Source: Candidatus Poribacteria bacterium (GTDB lineage: Bacteria; Poribacteria; WGA-4E; WGA-3G). Taken from it: a stretch of 64,000 nt of DNA. Position numbers and translations under genes: made by a program. The notes below the pieces were generated by a model that ran no database searches, was not told where the DNA came from, and saw only the letters and a program-made list of their open reading frames with translations. The stretch covers positions 19,313 to 83,312 of the forward strand of contig JAPPFM010000030.1 in the NCBI GenBank assembly GCA_028821605.1. The letters are read 5' to 3'. Positions 35,349 to 45,637 of this stretch are shown piece by piece (positions within the stretch are counted from its first letter, which is position 1; each line of letters begins with the position of its first letter).

Positions 35349-35801
35349 TTTTCAATACTCAGTTATAGTAAAACCCGAAAATAAGAAGGCACTTTGGAAA
35401 ACACAAAACGCCTCACTACCGCTGGCGAGAGTGTTTTTGCTGGGGTGTTTCTTCTAGGAACCTCGCCCTTCTACAATGTCTAATTATAGTAAAACCAATA
35501 ATTAAATAGACACTTTGTCTTTAACAGAAGACTATTCGTAGGGGCGAGGTCCCCTCGTCCGTTGGCACAAATCCGATAAATCGTAGGGGCGAGGTTTCCT
35601 CGTCCGTTTTCCAAAATGTGTCTCATTATTTTTAGAGGTCACTATAATTGTAGGTTTTACTATCAACGCTTGTGTCGGTTACTTTTAGTATTACTGCCAC
35701 AAGATACCTCTTAACTTTGACCAACAACTCGTCTACAGATACTTTTGCTAAGGCACGAGTTGTTGGTCAAAACTATTAACTCGTAACTGATAACTATTCC
35801 T
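35349..35801. repeat. composite repeat block between convergent genes
   Basis: This 450-nt gap between convergent genes has no gene. It holds TATAGTAAAACC ends at 35363-35375 and 35485-35497 and a GGTTTTACTAT end at 35655-35665 (MITE-like), two copies of a CGTAGGGGCGAGGT.TCCTCGTCCGTT palindrome at 35537-35563 and 35582-35608, a long inverted repeat at 35716-35771, and a GTTATCAGT-family right end before 35801. Confidence 0.75.
35716..35771. repeat. 17-bp perfect inverted repeat, also present inside tlyA
   Basis: TTTGACCAACAACTCGT and its exact complement ACGAGTTGTTGGTCAAA flank a 22-nt loop (CTACAGATACTTTTGCTAAGGC). Almost the same 55-56 nt occur reversed at 45976-46030 inside tlyA, including the loop. 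Confidence 0.9.
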
Positions 35802-38800
35802 CTAAAAAGGACTGCCGAGGCGAAGATGAAAGGCTCTGTAGCGATCTAAAGCACCCGGAACAGACACAAGCGGGATAGCGTAGTCTATTCCGACGGTGAG
35901 AGCACCGAGATCCAAGTAAAGCCCTGCACCAACAGAAGATGGCAACTGCGCTGTTGTATTGATATCTTCCAATGAATTCCAAACATTGCCAACGTCAAAA
36001 AAGAGCGCGCCCCGGACCCACCAATAGATGGGAAAGCGTAACTCTGTGTTAAAGATGAATTGTACATCGCCGCGATGGATACCTGCGCTATCTTTGGGCC
36101 CGAGAGAGCGTTCCGCATACCCTCGAACTGTTGTCCCTCCACCTGCCCAAAACCGCTCAAAAGAGATCAATTCCGCCCGACGGCTTGAGTGCAATCCGGT
36201 GGTGATACCGAGTCGGAGTGCGGTTGCCAACACAAGTCCGGAATCCCCGCCCGCTGCTGAGAAGGGACCAACGAGTTTTTGGTAATATTGGGTATCTGTT
36301 GTGGCTTTGATAAAACCGGTTTCGCCTTGCAAAAAGCCGCCCGCATATTCAAGCGTGAGCGCGTTGAACATGCCATCCGTAGGATTCAGATAACGTCCGC
36401 GGCTACCATAGGTCCAGGAAAGTTGAACGCTGCTCACAGTTGTGCTGAAAGGGTTCTGTGCTTCAGGAAAACGGATAGCTTCGGGTGTTCCTGGCATCGG
36501 TGGAACCGGTTGGTCCAAGTCCCGGTAGCTATATCTTAGATCAAGGTGATGCGATTTGAACAGGTCTCTGCTGAAAATAAAACTGCCTTGAAGTGCTCGG
36601 ACGTTGTCGTCGACCTCTAATTTCTTGGCTAATACTTGTAGACTCCCCCGCGTCCGTCCAATCAACCACGGTTCGGTGAGTGTCGCATCGAAGAGATAAC
36701 CTAGCTCATCTCGCCATCCGAGTCTACCGCGCACGCGCCCTCGGATGTTCCGTTTAAAGAGAAAGTTACTATCTGTTAGTGCCAATGTCCCACGGAAACC
36801 CTCTGCAAAACTGTAACCACTACTTAAACTGTATGTTCGCGGATTCTGTTTTTCGACCGTTATTGAAACATCATTGATTTTCCCTGGGCGAGGCATCTCT
36901 GTGCTCCGGGTAGGCTGCAAGAAACGTTCATCTTTGACACTGTGAAAAATCCCTAAACCGTAGAGATTTTGCAAGGCAGTGCTTAACTTCTTTGCTGTCC
37001 AAAGGGTTCCTTCAAGATGTGCTACTTCGCGTTCAAGCACATGGCGCTTTACAATGTCCGTGTCTCCTTCAAAATAGAATTTGCCGAACACGACCTGTTC
37101 ACCCTCTTCATCAACAGTGAGGCGAAGGACACCGTGTTCAAAAACCTCAAGGTGCGTCGCTTCCTGTTTGAGTGTATAGCGAGGATTGCCCTCAATGTCT
37201 TGGATGCTCCAGCGGTTACCAATACGGGTTGCTATGTCAACACCAGAAAGCGTAAGATTGTGCTCTTTAAATCTTCTTCGGACTTCGAGGGGAAGTCTGC
37301 GCGCATCAAGGGAGTCCGAGAAATTACCTGCAACGCGGAAGACCGGGACTTCCGAGTCTGGTATATACCTACCACTCACCACCGCATCAATATATCCGTG
37401 TTCATGGTAGGCTTTTAAGATTGCCCTTCCATAGGTTTGCCGCGCGGGTGACGCATTTGGCTGCGGGAGGGGGAGTTCAATTTGCAAACGCTCCAGAAGT
37501 ATAGTAGTATCTAATGCTTCGTTGCCAGTGATGTCGCATCGGTGAATTATCTCTTTGCGTTCCTCGGCTATTATAAGATGTATCATGACTTCACCGATAT
37601 CAAGATTGTCAGCACTCTTTTTATCAAGCGTTGTTTTGATGGATGCCTTCGGATAACCAGCTCTTGTGTATAGAATTTCGAGTCGATCTACATCTGTGTC
37701 GAGTTCTTGTTGATAAAAAAAGCGGTTCTGTTCCCGTCGAAATAATATTCTTGAAAGGTTTGCTTGCAAGTTTCGTAAAAATCCCGCTATCGGTTTTGTG
37801 GTCATCTCTCGCAGCAGTTTTGCATCTGAAAACGCCCGATTCCCCGAAAAAGCGATGCTCTTAACGACATAGCGCGTCCCGGGATTGATAGTGAGTCGAA
37901 CACTGAATTCATCCGAGGCCTCCTCAGCCACAGTAGTGTCATGGTAACCTTCGGTTTTAAAATAGGATTTTATCCTTCCTTCCCACATAGAAGGAGAAGC
38001 AGTATTAATGAGAGGTGTTATATCCTTTCTGAATGCATCTTCGAGCAATAGCGGAAGTTCACCGATGTTCGGGACGAACCTAAGCTGGACGTGCTTGCCT
38101 TCGTTGATATGAAATTGCAAAATACCGGTTTCATGAACGAAGATCGGTGTGATCATAGCAGTCGGATAGCTGCTTTTGTGGTAGAGGTCTAACATGGATG
38201 CTACATCGGCTTCCACGTTGGATTGATTGTAAATCGGAGAGAGGCGGCTAAAGTTACAGACCTCTTTAAGGCGGTTTGTTGAGATAGCAGTGTTACCCTG
38301 AATTTGCAGTATCTTAATAATTGACGCATCTCCCGCGATGATCTGGTAGGTTAAGGTTCCATCTTCGGTGAGAGCATCGGCAACCGTAACTTCAGCGTCG
38401 AAATATCCATACTCTTGACATACCCTTTCGATGCGATTGGTATCAGTTTTGGCGATTGTCGGGACATACCTCCCACCTGGTTTTGATCTCATCGCATTTT
38501 TGATAGTGTTCTTAAATTCGTTTTCGGGGATCCCAAAAAGCACAATTTCTTTGATGCGTGCAAAGGGTGTTAGGTCATAGGTTAAAATAATGCCATCGGG
38601 GGTGTCTTGCGAGTAAACCCGAATTTGGGAATACTGTTCTGTCGTATAGAGTACTTTGATACTCTGTTGAATAGCACTTCTGGATAATCTGTCACCGGCA
38701 TACACGACCGTTTGGCTTCTACGTATATTGAGGTGCTCTGTCGTTTCCTCTATCGGGTTTCCGTTTATAGTGTACTCTATCTTCGCGATGTGTTTGCGTT

Positions 38801-38963
38801 TGGGTTCTCCGCTTAGTGAAGGTGTGGTTTCACCCGACTTCCTTGTATCGCGTGAGATTTCTGTCGGTTCATTTGCTTCTACAGGTTGTAGAAGAAAGCA
38901 GCAGAGTGTCAGGATAAGCCAGTTCCATACTGTCAATGTGTAGTTTGAGCAGAACCTATACAT
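35802..38963 (-). CDS. BamA/TamA-type outer-membrane assembly protein with multiple POTRA domains
   Basis: The start at 38963 (ATG after AAAAGGTAAA) gives a signal peptide YRFCSNYTLTVWNWLILTLCCFLLQPVEA; a longer frame upstream adds 28 residues that read through an intergenic repeat. The 1053-residue protein has several POTRA-like segments (IKEIVLFGIPENEF, IKILQIQGNTAISTNRL, VKSIAFSGNRAFSDAKLLREM, IHRCDITGNEALDTTIL, VVFGKFYFEGDTDIVKRHVLE) and a C-terminal beta barrel (RELISFERFWAGGGTTVRGYAERSLGP) of the bacterial surface antigen family, ending LRLGSPF with terminal Phe. It inserts proteins into the outer membrane. Following tamB on the same strand, it is more likely the TamA-like partner than the general BamA. 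Confidence 0.9.
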   Translation of the reverse strand: MYRFCSNYTLTVWNWLILTLCCFLLQPVEANEPTEISRDTRKSGETTPSLSGEPKRKHIAKIEYTINGNPIEETTEHLNIRRSQTVVYAGDRLSRSAIQQSIKVLYTTEQYSQIRVYSQDTPDGIILTYDLTPFARIKEIVLFGIPENEFKNTIKNAMRSKPGGRYVPTIAKTDTNRIERVCQEYGYFDAEVTVADALTEDGTLTYQIIAGDASIIKILQIQGNTAISTNRLKEVCNFSRLSPIYNQSNVEADVASMLDLYHKSSYPTAMITPIFVHETGILQFHINEGKHVQLRFVPNIGELPLLLEDAFRKDITPLINTASPSMWEGRIKSYFKTEGYHDTTVAEEASDEFSVRLTINPGTRYVVKSIAFSGNRAFSDAKLLREMTTKPIAGFLRNLQANLSRILFRREQNRFFYQQELDTDVDRLEILYTRAGYPKASIKTTLDKKSADNLDIGEVMIHLIIAEERKEIIHRCDITGNEALDTTILLERLQIELPLPQPNASPARQTYGRAILKAYHEHGYIDAVVSGRYIPDSEVPVFRVAGNFSDSLDARRLPLEVRRRFKEHNLTLSGVDIATRIGNRWSIQDIEGNPRYTLKQEATHLEVFEHGVLRLTVDEEGEQVVFGKFYFEGDTDIVKRHVLEREVAHLEGTLWTAKKLSTALQNLYGLGIFHSVKDERFLQPTRSTEMPRPGKINDVSITVEKQNPRTYSLSSGYSFAEGFRGTLALTDSNFLFKRNIRGRVRGRLGWRDELGYLFDATLTEPWLIGRTRGSLQVLAKKLEVDDNVRALQGSFIFSRDLFKSHHLDLRYSYRDLDQPVPPMPGTPEAIRFPEAQNPFSTTVSSVQLSWTYGSRGRYLNPTDGMFNALTLEYAGGFLQGETGFIKATTDTQYYQKLVGPFSAAGGDSGLVLATALRLGITTGLHSSRRAELISFERFWAGGGTTVRGYAERSLGPKDSAGIHRGDVQFIFNTELRFPIYWWVRGALFFDVGNVWNSLEDINTTAQLPSSVGAGLYLDLGALTVGIDYAIPLVSVPGALDRYRAFHLRLGSPF

Positions 38964-39138
38964 TTTACCTTTTCGCTCGTCAGCGGAATAGTTATCGGAG
39001 GAATAGTTGTGAGTTATCAGTTCGGTTTTTCTGCGAAAACCTTTCAATGGTCAATTAATATTCTGTGGCAGGAACAAGGTTTCTAACTGACACAAGACAT
39101 CTCTTAACTGAAAACTGAAAACTAATAACCGATAACTA
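38964..39138. repeat. palindromic intergenic repeat (GTTATCAGT family)
   Basis: Contains ATAGTTATCGG, AGTTATCAGTTCGGTTTTTCTGCGAAAACC (core hairpin), and the right end AACTGAAAACTGAAAACTAATAACCGATAACTATT. The BamA-like gene's longer frame would run into this element, which supports the internal start. Confidence 0.7.
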
Positions 39139-42100
39139 TTAAAAGCGTCCCTTGAGTTCAACGTCAATCCCGTGTTCCCTTTTTTCATTCGTCTCAATTT
39201 TAATGGATATATTTTTCCCAAGTGGATACTCGGCACTAATAGAGCGTACGTTTTCCTCAAACGGGCGGTGAAGGCTAAAGGTAAACCGACCGAACTCCCC
39301 TGAGAGTGCAGGGTTACGGAAAAGGAAAGCCGTAATATCTTCATCTGTGAGGACTTCCGTTGTCGTTTCAGAGGACGCGCTCAGGGTGAAATTAGGATTG
39401 TTTAGCGTACCGGTAAGGGCACCAAACACCTGAAGATCCACTGTGGTTTCATTTCTTGGCAGTATTCCGCGAATACGGTTCGGGGTCTGGAGATGAACGT
39501 TGAGCACTGGATTAAAATCGACAGTACTCTGATTGCTGATTGTAGAGCCTTCAACGATTTCAAAGGTTTGCGCAAAAAACCCAACTTTTCCTCTAAGCAC
39601 TGAGACGTTTCCACTAAAAACCGGTCGATTAATCGGACCGATGAGTTCACCTAAACAGCCAATTTCAATATCTGTTGGTCCAGTAATGGATGACAGCACA
39701 CGAAAATTGTTGGGAATGTTGATATCCACATCCAGATGTAAATCGCGTAGAATTGGATAGTCCAATAAAATATCTGTTTCCTTGACTGAAACACCCGTGA
39801 GCCAATCCCGAACAATTTCCCAGTTTTGTTGATAGTAGCCTCCATTGATATGGAGATTACCTGTTAAACGTGGGCGGAGAAGTTCACCTTGTAGAGAAAA
39901 CTCAGTGGAATCGAGGTCCACCCGATACTGTCCTTGTTGTTCAAAGACCATTGATGTCAAGTTGGCTTGCATCTCCAGCGTTGGCGGTGTCTGCCATATT
40001 CGTCTGTCTGGCGGAGCTGTCATGCTACCTTTGACTGAAAAGTTGCCTCCATTCAGCATACCATCAAACTGCGTAATGCTTGCACCCTTTTCCGATAGCT
40101 GAAGCTTACCTTCTATATTTTCAATATTGATTCCAGCGTCTGGAAGTTCAAATCCAACATTTTTAAAAAGGATACCACCGTTGGCTTCTGGGGTTTCCAT
40201 CGTCCCTGTCAGTTCAACATGCATTTCGCTTGTACCGGTTGTCGTTCTAAGTCCCGGAACCACAAATCGCAGCATATCAAGGTCCTCTACTGCAATATCC
40301 AAAATTCCTCGCATTGGGGTCTGCTGGAATTCCGTCCAGACTTTTTCTGCAGACTGTTGCAATGCCGTAAAAAACGGGATCAGTTCAAGTTGATAAGGCA
40401 TACTCCATGAGAAGTTCAGCTGGTTTTCACCGAATGTCGCTTTAAGGTAACGCCTCTCTGAAATTTCCCACTTCCCGTTCTGATACCGGATTCTCCATCG
40501 AAGGTCAATGGGGACATCATACAGATAGAGTTCAGCGGGTTCATTTTCGTGCCGCCGCAAGGTTATCTTCGGATTTTCGCTCGTGCCACTCATCTGTAGA
40601 CTTCCCGACAACGCGCCGGTAATCCGATAGGGTGCTGGCCACGCCTCGGTTATCGCTAAGACATCGAAATTCTTGAACCGAAGTGCACCGTCAAATTCTC
40701 CATTCACCGACCATTTGCTTTCTGCATCAATGCTTAGCGTTGTTTTGGCTTCTTCAATCGTGCGCACGTTACCAACGATCTCCGCTGGTTCTTCATCCTC
40801 GTCGGTAAAAGTCTGCTTAACTGGGAAGGAATACTCATTTTCAAGGATAAATGCTTCAGATAACGTTACTGTTCCATCATTCAAGAATATCTGAATCGGT
40901 TGTGGATCTTGGAAGTCGTAATGCCGATTCAGTGCCTTAAAACTGAGACGAACACTCTTAATTAATAGGTCTGCGCTTGAAACTGCCACAAGGTCAGCAA
41001 GTGAGGGGATCTCCTGGATTTGCAATGGCATGTTTTCTTCACTTGTCAAAAAACTGTCGAGGGGAACTGTTAGTTCATTGAGTGTCATACTTAAATACCC
41101 CTCTACCTCTTCGAGTAAGTCTGGTGGTAACGAGTGCTGAACCGTTGAACCGAGTGGGAATAATTCAAATCTCAATCCGGCTAATGTGAAGTCCTTAGGT
41201 GTGAGGCCATCTAACGCCAATCGTCCCTGCTGAAGTATACAGTACCCTCTGCCTATATCAAATTGGAGTTCTGTGACATCAATTGCGCCATCGTTTGCCT
41301 TGAGTCGCATCTTCATGTTCTGGATTGGTTCGTGGAAGCTCTTCAGATGGAGTTGAGGTGCTTCAAGCGATACGTTCCCCATGATATAAGGATCGCGGCT
41401 TGTACCTTGTAGGGCTAAATCTATATCAATCGTGCCGTCTGCTTCTGAAAAGAACGTATCAATCCCAGGAAAAAAATTGAGGGGCAGTTCACTACTTCGG
41501 AGACGCATGTTGATCGGTTCGGCGAGGAACCGCTCGGATATGTCCATCGCCACGAATGTCAGGTTAAACGGAATAACACCCGTGAGAGTTAACATATCCG
41601 TTCCATCTTTTACTGTGATTCCAATGAGTTCTATCTGACTGTTCCTGTATTGGATATTTCCTGTCCACTCTTTTTGATTGAGCGTGCCGTTCCATCCTGT
41701 TGTAATATTGGGTGCGTCAAGCGTGCCACCAATATCAATGTTCATCAATGCCGTCATCTTAGGAGATGTGAGTTGTAAAGGGATATGCACAGCGAGGGTC
41801 TCCGCTGCCTCAGTGATTCCGCTCGGATCATATCTGAATTGGAGGGGGGCACTGTTAGTAAGACGGAAATCGTAGCCATCAAGTTCCAGTTTGTTTATTT
41901 CACTAATTACCGTAATCCGCTGTGGGTCCAAGTCTGTACCACTCAGCTTAACATATCCTGAAGCGACACCATAGCTCCCAATCTCTACTTGTGACGCTGA
42001 CACATCAATTTCAAAATAATTGTAGGGGTTGGGTGACCCAAACCCTACAACTGCTTTTCCTTCTGCAAGGTAGGTGCCATCTCCCATCTGTCCGTTCGCT

Positions 42101-45100
42101 TCCGCCTTTTGAATACGTACAAATTCTGAATCAAAGTTCATATCTACACGAAGTCTCTCCAGTGTGATAGCCGGGATATAAGAGGCAAAGCGGATCGGAC
42201 GCTTTCCTACTGTTTCAGCGTATAGTAGCGCAAGAGGTTCAGCGAGCGTGCCGCCAATCTCCATTGAAGTCTCTAAAATCCCAGTTATTCCGTTACCGGA
42301 GCCAAAATTATCGATAGCTTCCATCGGCAAGGTGGCGAGATCCAAAGCAATTGTATTGACGCGGAGGTGTAATTCCGAGTTGTTAACTTTCTCCGAGTCA
42401 ACATCAATGTGTCCTCCCAGAGTAACGTCGTTACCGAGGAGTTTGAAAGCACAATCCTCAAGACGCAGCGTCTCCTCTTGATATATTATTGCACCCCCGG
42501 CATCCGTTACGTCAATATCGCCAACTTCTGTTTCTAACGTGAGTGCTGGGATTGCCCATTCTAAGTTGACAATGGGTTCGAGAGATGTTCCGGTCACTTT
42601 CAAATCGTAACGAGCAGTACCGGCTTGCAGCATACCAAGCGGAAGTCCCAACGCGTTTCCAAATGGCGGCAGCGCGAACTCATCGGATACAGCATGCAGA
42701 TTCATCGCCTCGCTTTTTGCATCGAATGTTCCTGTCAATCCAATAAACGGTGATTTGTCTTCGGAGGTCCTTAGAGAGAGCGCGTCAATTGTCCATTCGT
42801 CGTCTTTGAGATGCAAGCGAATCGGTTCAGTATTTGTGAATTCAATTCGATGGTCTGCCGTGTTCTCGTAGCGAAGTTGAGAAGTGGTTACGAGAACGTT
42901 GACATCGTAGGGATAAATCTGCTTTTTGTCGGATGCAGCGGTTTTGTCTTCGGGTGATGGTGCCAGGTCCTGCAATGTTCCACTTATCGATGCACTGCCA
43001 TCAGCGGTACCTATAACCGATGCAAGCGCAGGGTGCAAGATGCTCAGAATCGGTTTAACCACAAATGCTTCGTTCTCTGCTGTGAAATGGTAGGGGTTTC
43101 CGGTATCCATACTGACGTAACCCCGAATCTGGCTCGTTCCGTCAAACCCGTGTCCATGGAAATCAAAAATATCGGGTTCACCGGTGGTGTTTTTCCGTTC
43201 TATGAGTTTACCGAGCAGGGAAACATCACCGAGCAAATGTTTGGTGCCGCGTCCGTTATTTAAGAAAGTTACGTCTGAGAAATCGAGTTCAACCCGAAAA
43301 TCGGCCCCATGCTCAACAAATTGATGAACGTCAGGTTTTCTAAGCACTCCAACAACTCGAACATCGAATTCTCCTTCAAAGGGAAAATCGGAGATGTTTG
43401 CTGCTTTCGCAATCTCCTCAAAGCGTACAGGGGCATCGCTTTCGAGGAGGAAGTCGTAATCAGAGTTGGGAGCAACCGAAATATTGAGCGTAACTTGCTG
43501 TCCGCGTGTTGTTATCTTAAAGTTCGGCAGTGTGACGTTGTAATCCTCAATTTCTAAAGGGAGCGTTAGGGGATCTAAATGGACCCCCCATGCCACGCCT
43601 TTGGTGACACTGAAATTCGCCCTGCCATCCAGATTGATGAGCGTTCCATCTAATTTGAGTTCGCCCCTGACCTCACCATCTACCGGATATTCTGCGCCTA
43701 ATAGGACCCTTGGATAATGTTGAACGTAGACAGGATCGGCGACAATGCTGAAATTCGCAGGGAATTCGCCTTCAACGTCCACAGTGCCGGTGATTGTTGC
43801 GCGACTCTCATATTCGGTTTCAGTCGTTATCAGTTGTCGGTTGTCAGCCATCAGTGAAGAGGCACTTGATACATCGTCCCCCTCTTTAACTGATAACTTT
43901 TCTATCGTATTTTTCGTCAGCAAGCCCTTTTCAATAAATACCTTGCCATCGTGATAACGAAAATCACCCGTCAGCAGACCGATCGGGATGTCGTTAAAGG
44001 TTGCCTCTGGAATCTCTATGGATCCCTTCAGTATGCCGTCGGACAGCTGCGCGGACAATTCGGCTGTCCCGCCAATATCGGCACTTTTGGCAAGCTTCAT
44101 TAGGTCGTCAAAGTTGACACCGGACAGCCGAATATCTAAAATATCTTGCTGTGCTAAGGGGAAGGGTCCCGTAATGTTAATCTCGGTTTCATCAAGGTTA
44201 CCATCGACCGTCAGATTGCCATCTGCTATTGTGCAGTCAAGCACTGAATCCTCAAATTTAATTTCGTCGAGAGTCGTCTCCATCACTGCTATCTGGCTGT
44301 CAAATTTGAGGCTTGAGAGGTCTGCGCTATTGCCGTTGAATTCGGCGGTTCCTGAGAGGACTCCTGTGCTATCTGCGAGGTTCTCTGGGAGTTTCACGAA
44401 CATTGACAGGAACGGTATCAGTTGTACTTCTGTACCAGACCATTTCCCCTTGTAGTTAAAGGGGTGATTTACGAGTTGTTGAAATTGCTTCAATAGGTTG
44501 CCTTCCAGTGGGTTTTCTAACGTAACGCTCCCGTCACTGGTCATAGTGCCATCGGCAACTTGTACATGAAATGTTTTTAGTGTGAATGTTGGTGTGGGTT
44601 CAGAATTGAAATTCGCTTCAACATTGAGATCCGCCAACGCTATGCTGGCGAGGATTGTATCCTCGCCTGTCTGCGAATTGTTCTTAGCAATAGAGAAGGT
44701 CGGCATCTCCGCAGTGAGTGTGCTGTCTAAAGTGGAATCTGTGCCGTTCATCCTCAGATTTGCTTTTACAACACCTTCAAGGTTTATACCTTCACTAAAG
44801 AATTGTTGTACATCTGCGACATCGAGTTCTAAATTGACACGACCGTCCCAAGAAAAAGGGGTTTTTCCGCGGGTATATCCGCCTGTAACTGTCAGGTCTG
44901 AATTGCCAAATTTGATATAGAGATTCTTTAGTTCGTTCCTGCTGGCTAAGATCGAAAATTCGGCATCGAAGTTATCAATTGCGGTTTTGGAACCGTTAAA
45001 CGTAAAACTACCGGTCTCGATTTTCAGAGTTCCGTCGTGTTTCCATGTATTGAGAGGCCCCTCCACTTTAACAGAAATTCCATTGATCGTTATGTCAAGA

Positions 45101-45615
45101 TTCCGTTGTGTGTCAATGTAGTTGATCGTTCCGTCGGTAAAATCGAGTAGTTCAATTGCAAAACCGAACTGTGGCATCCTTTTACTGGACGGATCTTGTG
45201 GCGTATTTTCAGTAGACGGATCCTCTTGAAAGATGTTGGATAGATTGAGACCCCCATCAGGATTCTGATTCGCATGGATCTGAGGGTTATCTATCTTTAG
45301 TTTCTTCACCTCAAATTTACGAGTTAGAAGTCTCAGCGGATTGTATATGAGACTGACTTCTTCTGTGGAAATTACGGGTTCGCTTTCCTTGGAAATCTCA
45401 ACGTTTTTAACACTGACACTTCCTAAGATGTTCCCCTCTATCTTGCCAATGCTTGCTGTGTAGCCATCCGTTATCCGATTTTTTAGTTCGGTCTCCAGTC
45501 GTCTCTCTACCCAATTGAGGAAAGTCTGTGAACGAATGAAGAAGAAAGTGCCGAATAGCCCGATGATGAGAAATATTCCGAGGAAAATAGATATTTTTAG
45601 GAGTCTTTTTCGCAT
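39139..45615 (-). CDS. tamB: TamB/AsmA-like translocation and assembly protein
   Basis: The 2158-residue product has one N-terminal membrane anchor (LLKISIFLGIFLIIGLFGTFFFI) and then a very long repetitive beta-rich body of DUF490/AsmA type, with the conserved C-terminal TamB part (GNLHINGGYY, RPVFSGNVSVLRGKVGFFAQTFEIVEGSTI, NPVLNVHLQTPNRIRG, GTLNNPNFTLSAS, TDEDITAFL). Such proteins form a hydrophobic groove across the periplasm, moving lipids or assisting outer-membrane proteins. ATG at 45615 with AGGA upstream is chosen; a TTG at 45648 overlaps tlyA. Around residue 590 about 24 residues (VKEGDDVSSASSLMADNRQL) come from an in-frame palindromic repeat. It precedes the BamA-like partner. Confidence 0.9.
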   Translation of the reverse strand: MRKRLLKISIFLGIFLIIGLFGTFFFIRSQTFLNWVERRLETELKNRITDGYTASIGKIEGNILGSVSVKNVEISKESEPVISTEEVSLIYNPLRLLTRKFEVKKLKIDNPQIHANQNPDGGLNLSNIFQEDPSTENTPQDPSSKRMPQFGFAIELLDFTDGTINYIDTQRNLDITINGISVKVEGPLNTWKHDGTLKIETGSFTFNGSKTAIDNFDAEFSILASRNELKNLYIKFGNSDLTVTGGYTRGKTPFSWDGRVNLELDVADVQQFFSEGINLEGVVKANLRMNGTDSTLDSTLTAEMPTFSIAKNNSQTGEDTILASIALADLNVEANFNSEPTPTFTLKTFHVQVADGTMTSDGSVTLENPLEGNLLKQFQQLVNHPFNYKGKWSGTEVQLIPFLSMFVKLPENLADSTGVLSGTAEFNGNSADLSSLKFDSQIAVMETTLDEIKFEDSVLDCTIADGNLTVDGNLDETEINITGPFPLAQQDILDIRLSGVNFDDLMKLAKSADIGGTAELSAQLSDGILKGSIEIPEATFNDIPIGLLTGDFRYHDGKVFIEKGLLTKNTIEKLSVKEGDDVSSASSLMADNRQLITTETEYESRATITGTVDVEGEFPANFSIVADPVYVQHYPRVLLGAEYPVDGEVRGELKLDGTLINLDGRANFSVTKGVAWGVHLDPLTLPLEIEDYNVTLPNFKITTRGQQVTLNISVAPNSDYDFLLESDAPVRFEEIAKAANISDFPFEGEFDVRVVGVLRKPDVHQFVEHGADFRVELDFSDVTFLNNGRGTKHLLGDVSLLGKLIERKNTTGEPDIFDFHGHGFDGTSQIRGYVSMDTGNPYHFTAENEAFVVKPILSILHPALASVIGTADGSASISGTLQDLAPSPEDKTAASDKKQIYPYDVNVLVTTSQLRYENTADHRIEFTNTEPIRLHLKDDEWTIDALSLRTSEDKSPFIGLTGTFDAKSEAMNLHAVSDEFALPPFGNALGLPLGMLQAGTARYDLKVTGTSLEPIVNLEWAIPALTLETEVGDIDVTDAGGAIIYQEETLRLEDCAFKLLGNDVTLGGHIDVDSEKVNNSELHLRVNTIALDLATLPMEAIDNFGSGNGITGILETSMEIGGTLAEPLALLYAETVGKRPIRFASYIPAITLERLRVDMNFDSEFVRIQKAEANGQMGDGTYLAEGKAVVGFGSPNPYNYFEIDVSASQVEIGSYGVASGYVKLSGTDLDPQRITVISEINKLELDGYDFRLTNSAPLQFRYDPSGITEAAETLAVHIPLQLTSPKMTALMNIDIGGTLDAPNITTGWNGTLNQKEWTGNIQYRNSQIELIGITVKDGTDMLTLTGVIPFNLTFVAMDISERFLAEPINMRLRSSELPLNFFPGIDTFFSEADGTIDIDLALQGTSRDPYIMGNVSLEAPQLHLKSFHEPIQNMKMRLKANDGAIDVTELQFDIGRGYCILQQGRLALDGLTPKDFTLAGLRFELFPLGSTVQHSLPPDLLEEVEGYLSMTLNELTVPLDSFLTSEENMPLQIQEIPSLADLVAVSSADLLIKSVRLSFKALNRHYDFQDPQPIQIFLNDGTVTLSEAFILENEYSFPVKQTFTDEDEEPAEIVGNVRTIEEAKTTLSIDAESKWSVNGEFDGALRFKNFDVLAITEAWPAPYRITGALSGSLQMSGTSENPKITLRRHENEPAELYLYDVPIDLRWRIRYQNGKWEISERRYLKATFGENQLNFSWSMPYQLELIPFFTALQQSAEKVWTEFQQTPMRGILDIAVEDLDMLRFVVPGLRTTTGTSEMHVELTGTMETPEANGGILFKNVGFELPDAGINIENIEGKLQLSEKGASITQFDGMLNGGNFSVKGSMTAPPDRRIWQTPPTLEMQANLTSMVFEQQGQYRVDLDSTEFSLQGELLRPRLTGNLHINGGYYQQNWEIVRDWLTGVSVKETDILLDYPILRDLHLDVDINIPNNFRVLSSITGPTDIEIGCLGELIGPINRPVFSGNVSVLRGKVGFFAQTFEIVEGSTISNQSTVDFNPVLNVHLQTPNRIRGILPRNETTVDLQVFGALTGTLNNPNFTLSASSETTTEVLTDEDITAFLFRNPALSGEFGRFTFSLHRPFEENVRSISAEYPLGKNISIKIETNEKREHGIDVELKGRF
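43826..43897. repeat. 72-nt palindromic repeat inserted in frame within tamB
   Basis: GTTATCAGTT at 43826-43835 and AACTGATAAC at 43888-43897 are perfect inverted ends of a 72-nt (24-codon) element; inner parts (TTGTCGGTTGTCAG, CCTCTTTAACTG) match the intergenic copies. The gene frame is kept. Confidence 0.8.
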
Positions 45616-45637
45616 CTTCGTTTTCCTATGGAAGCCA

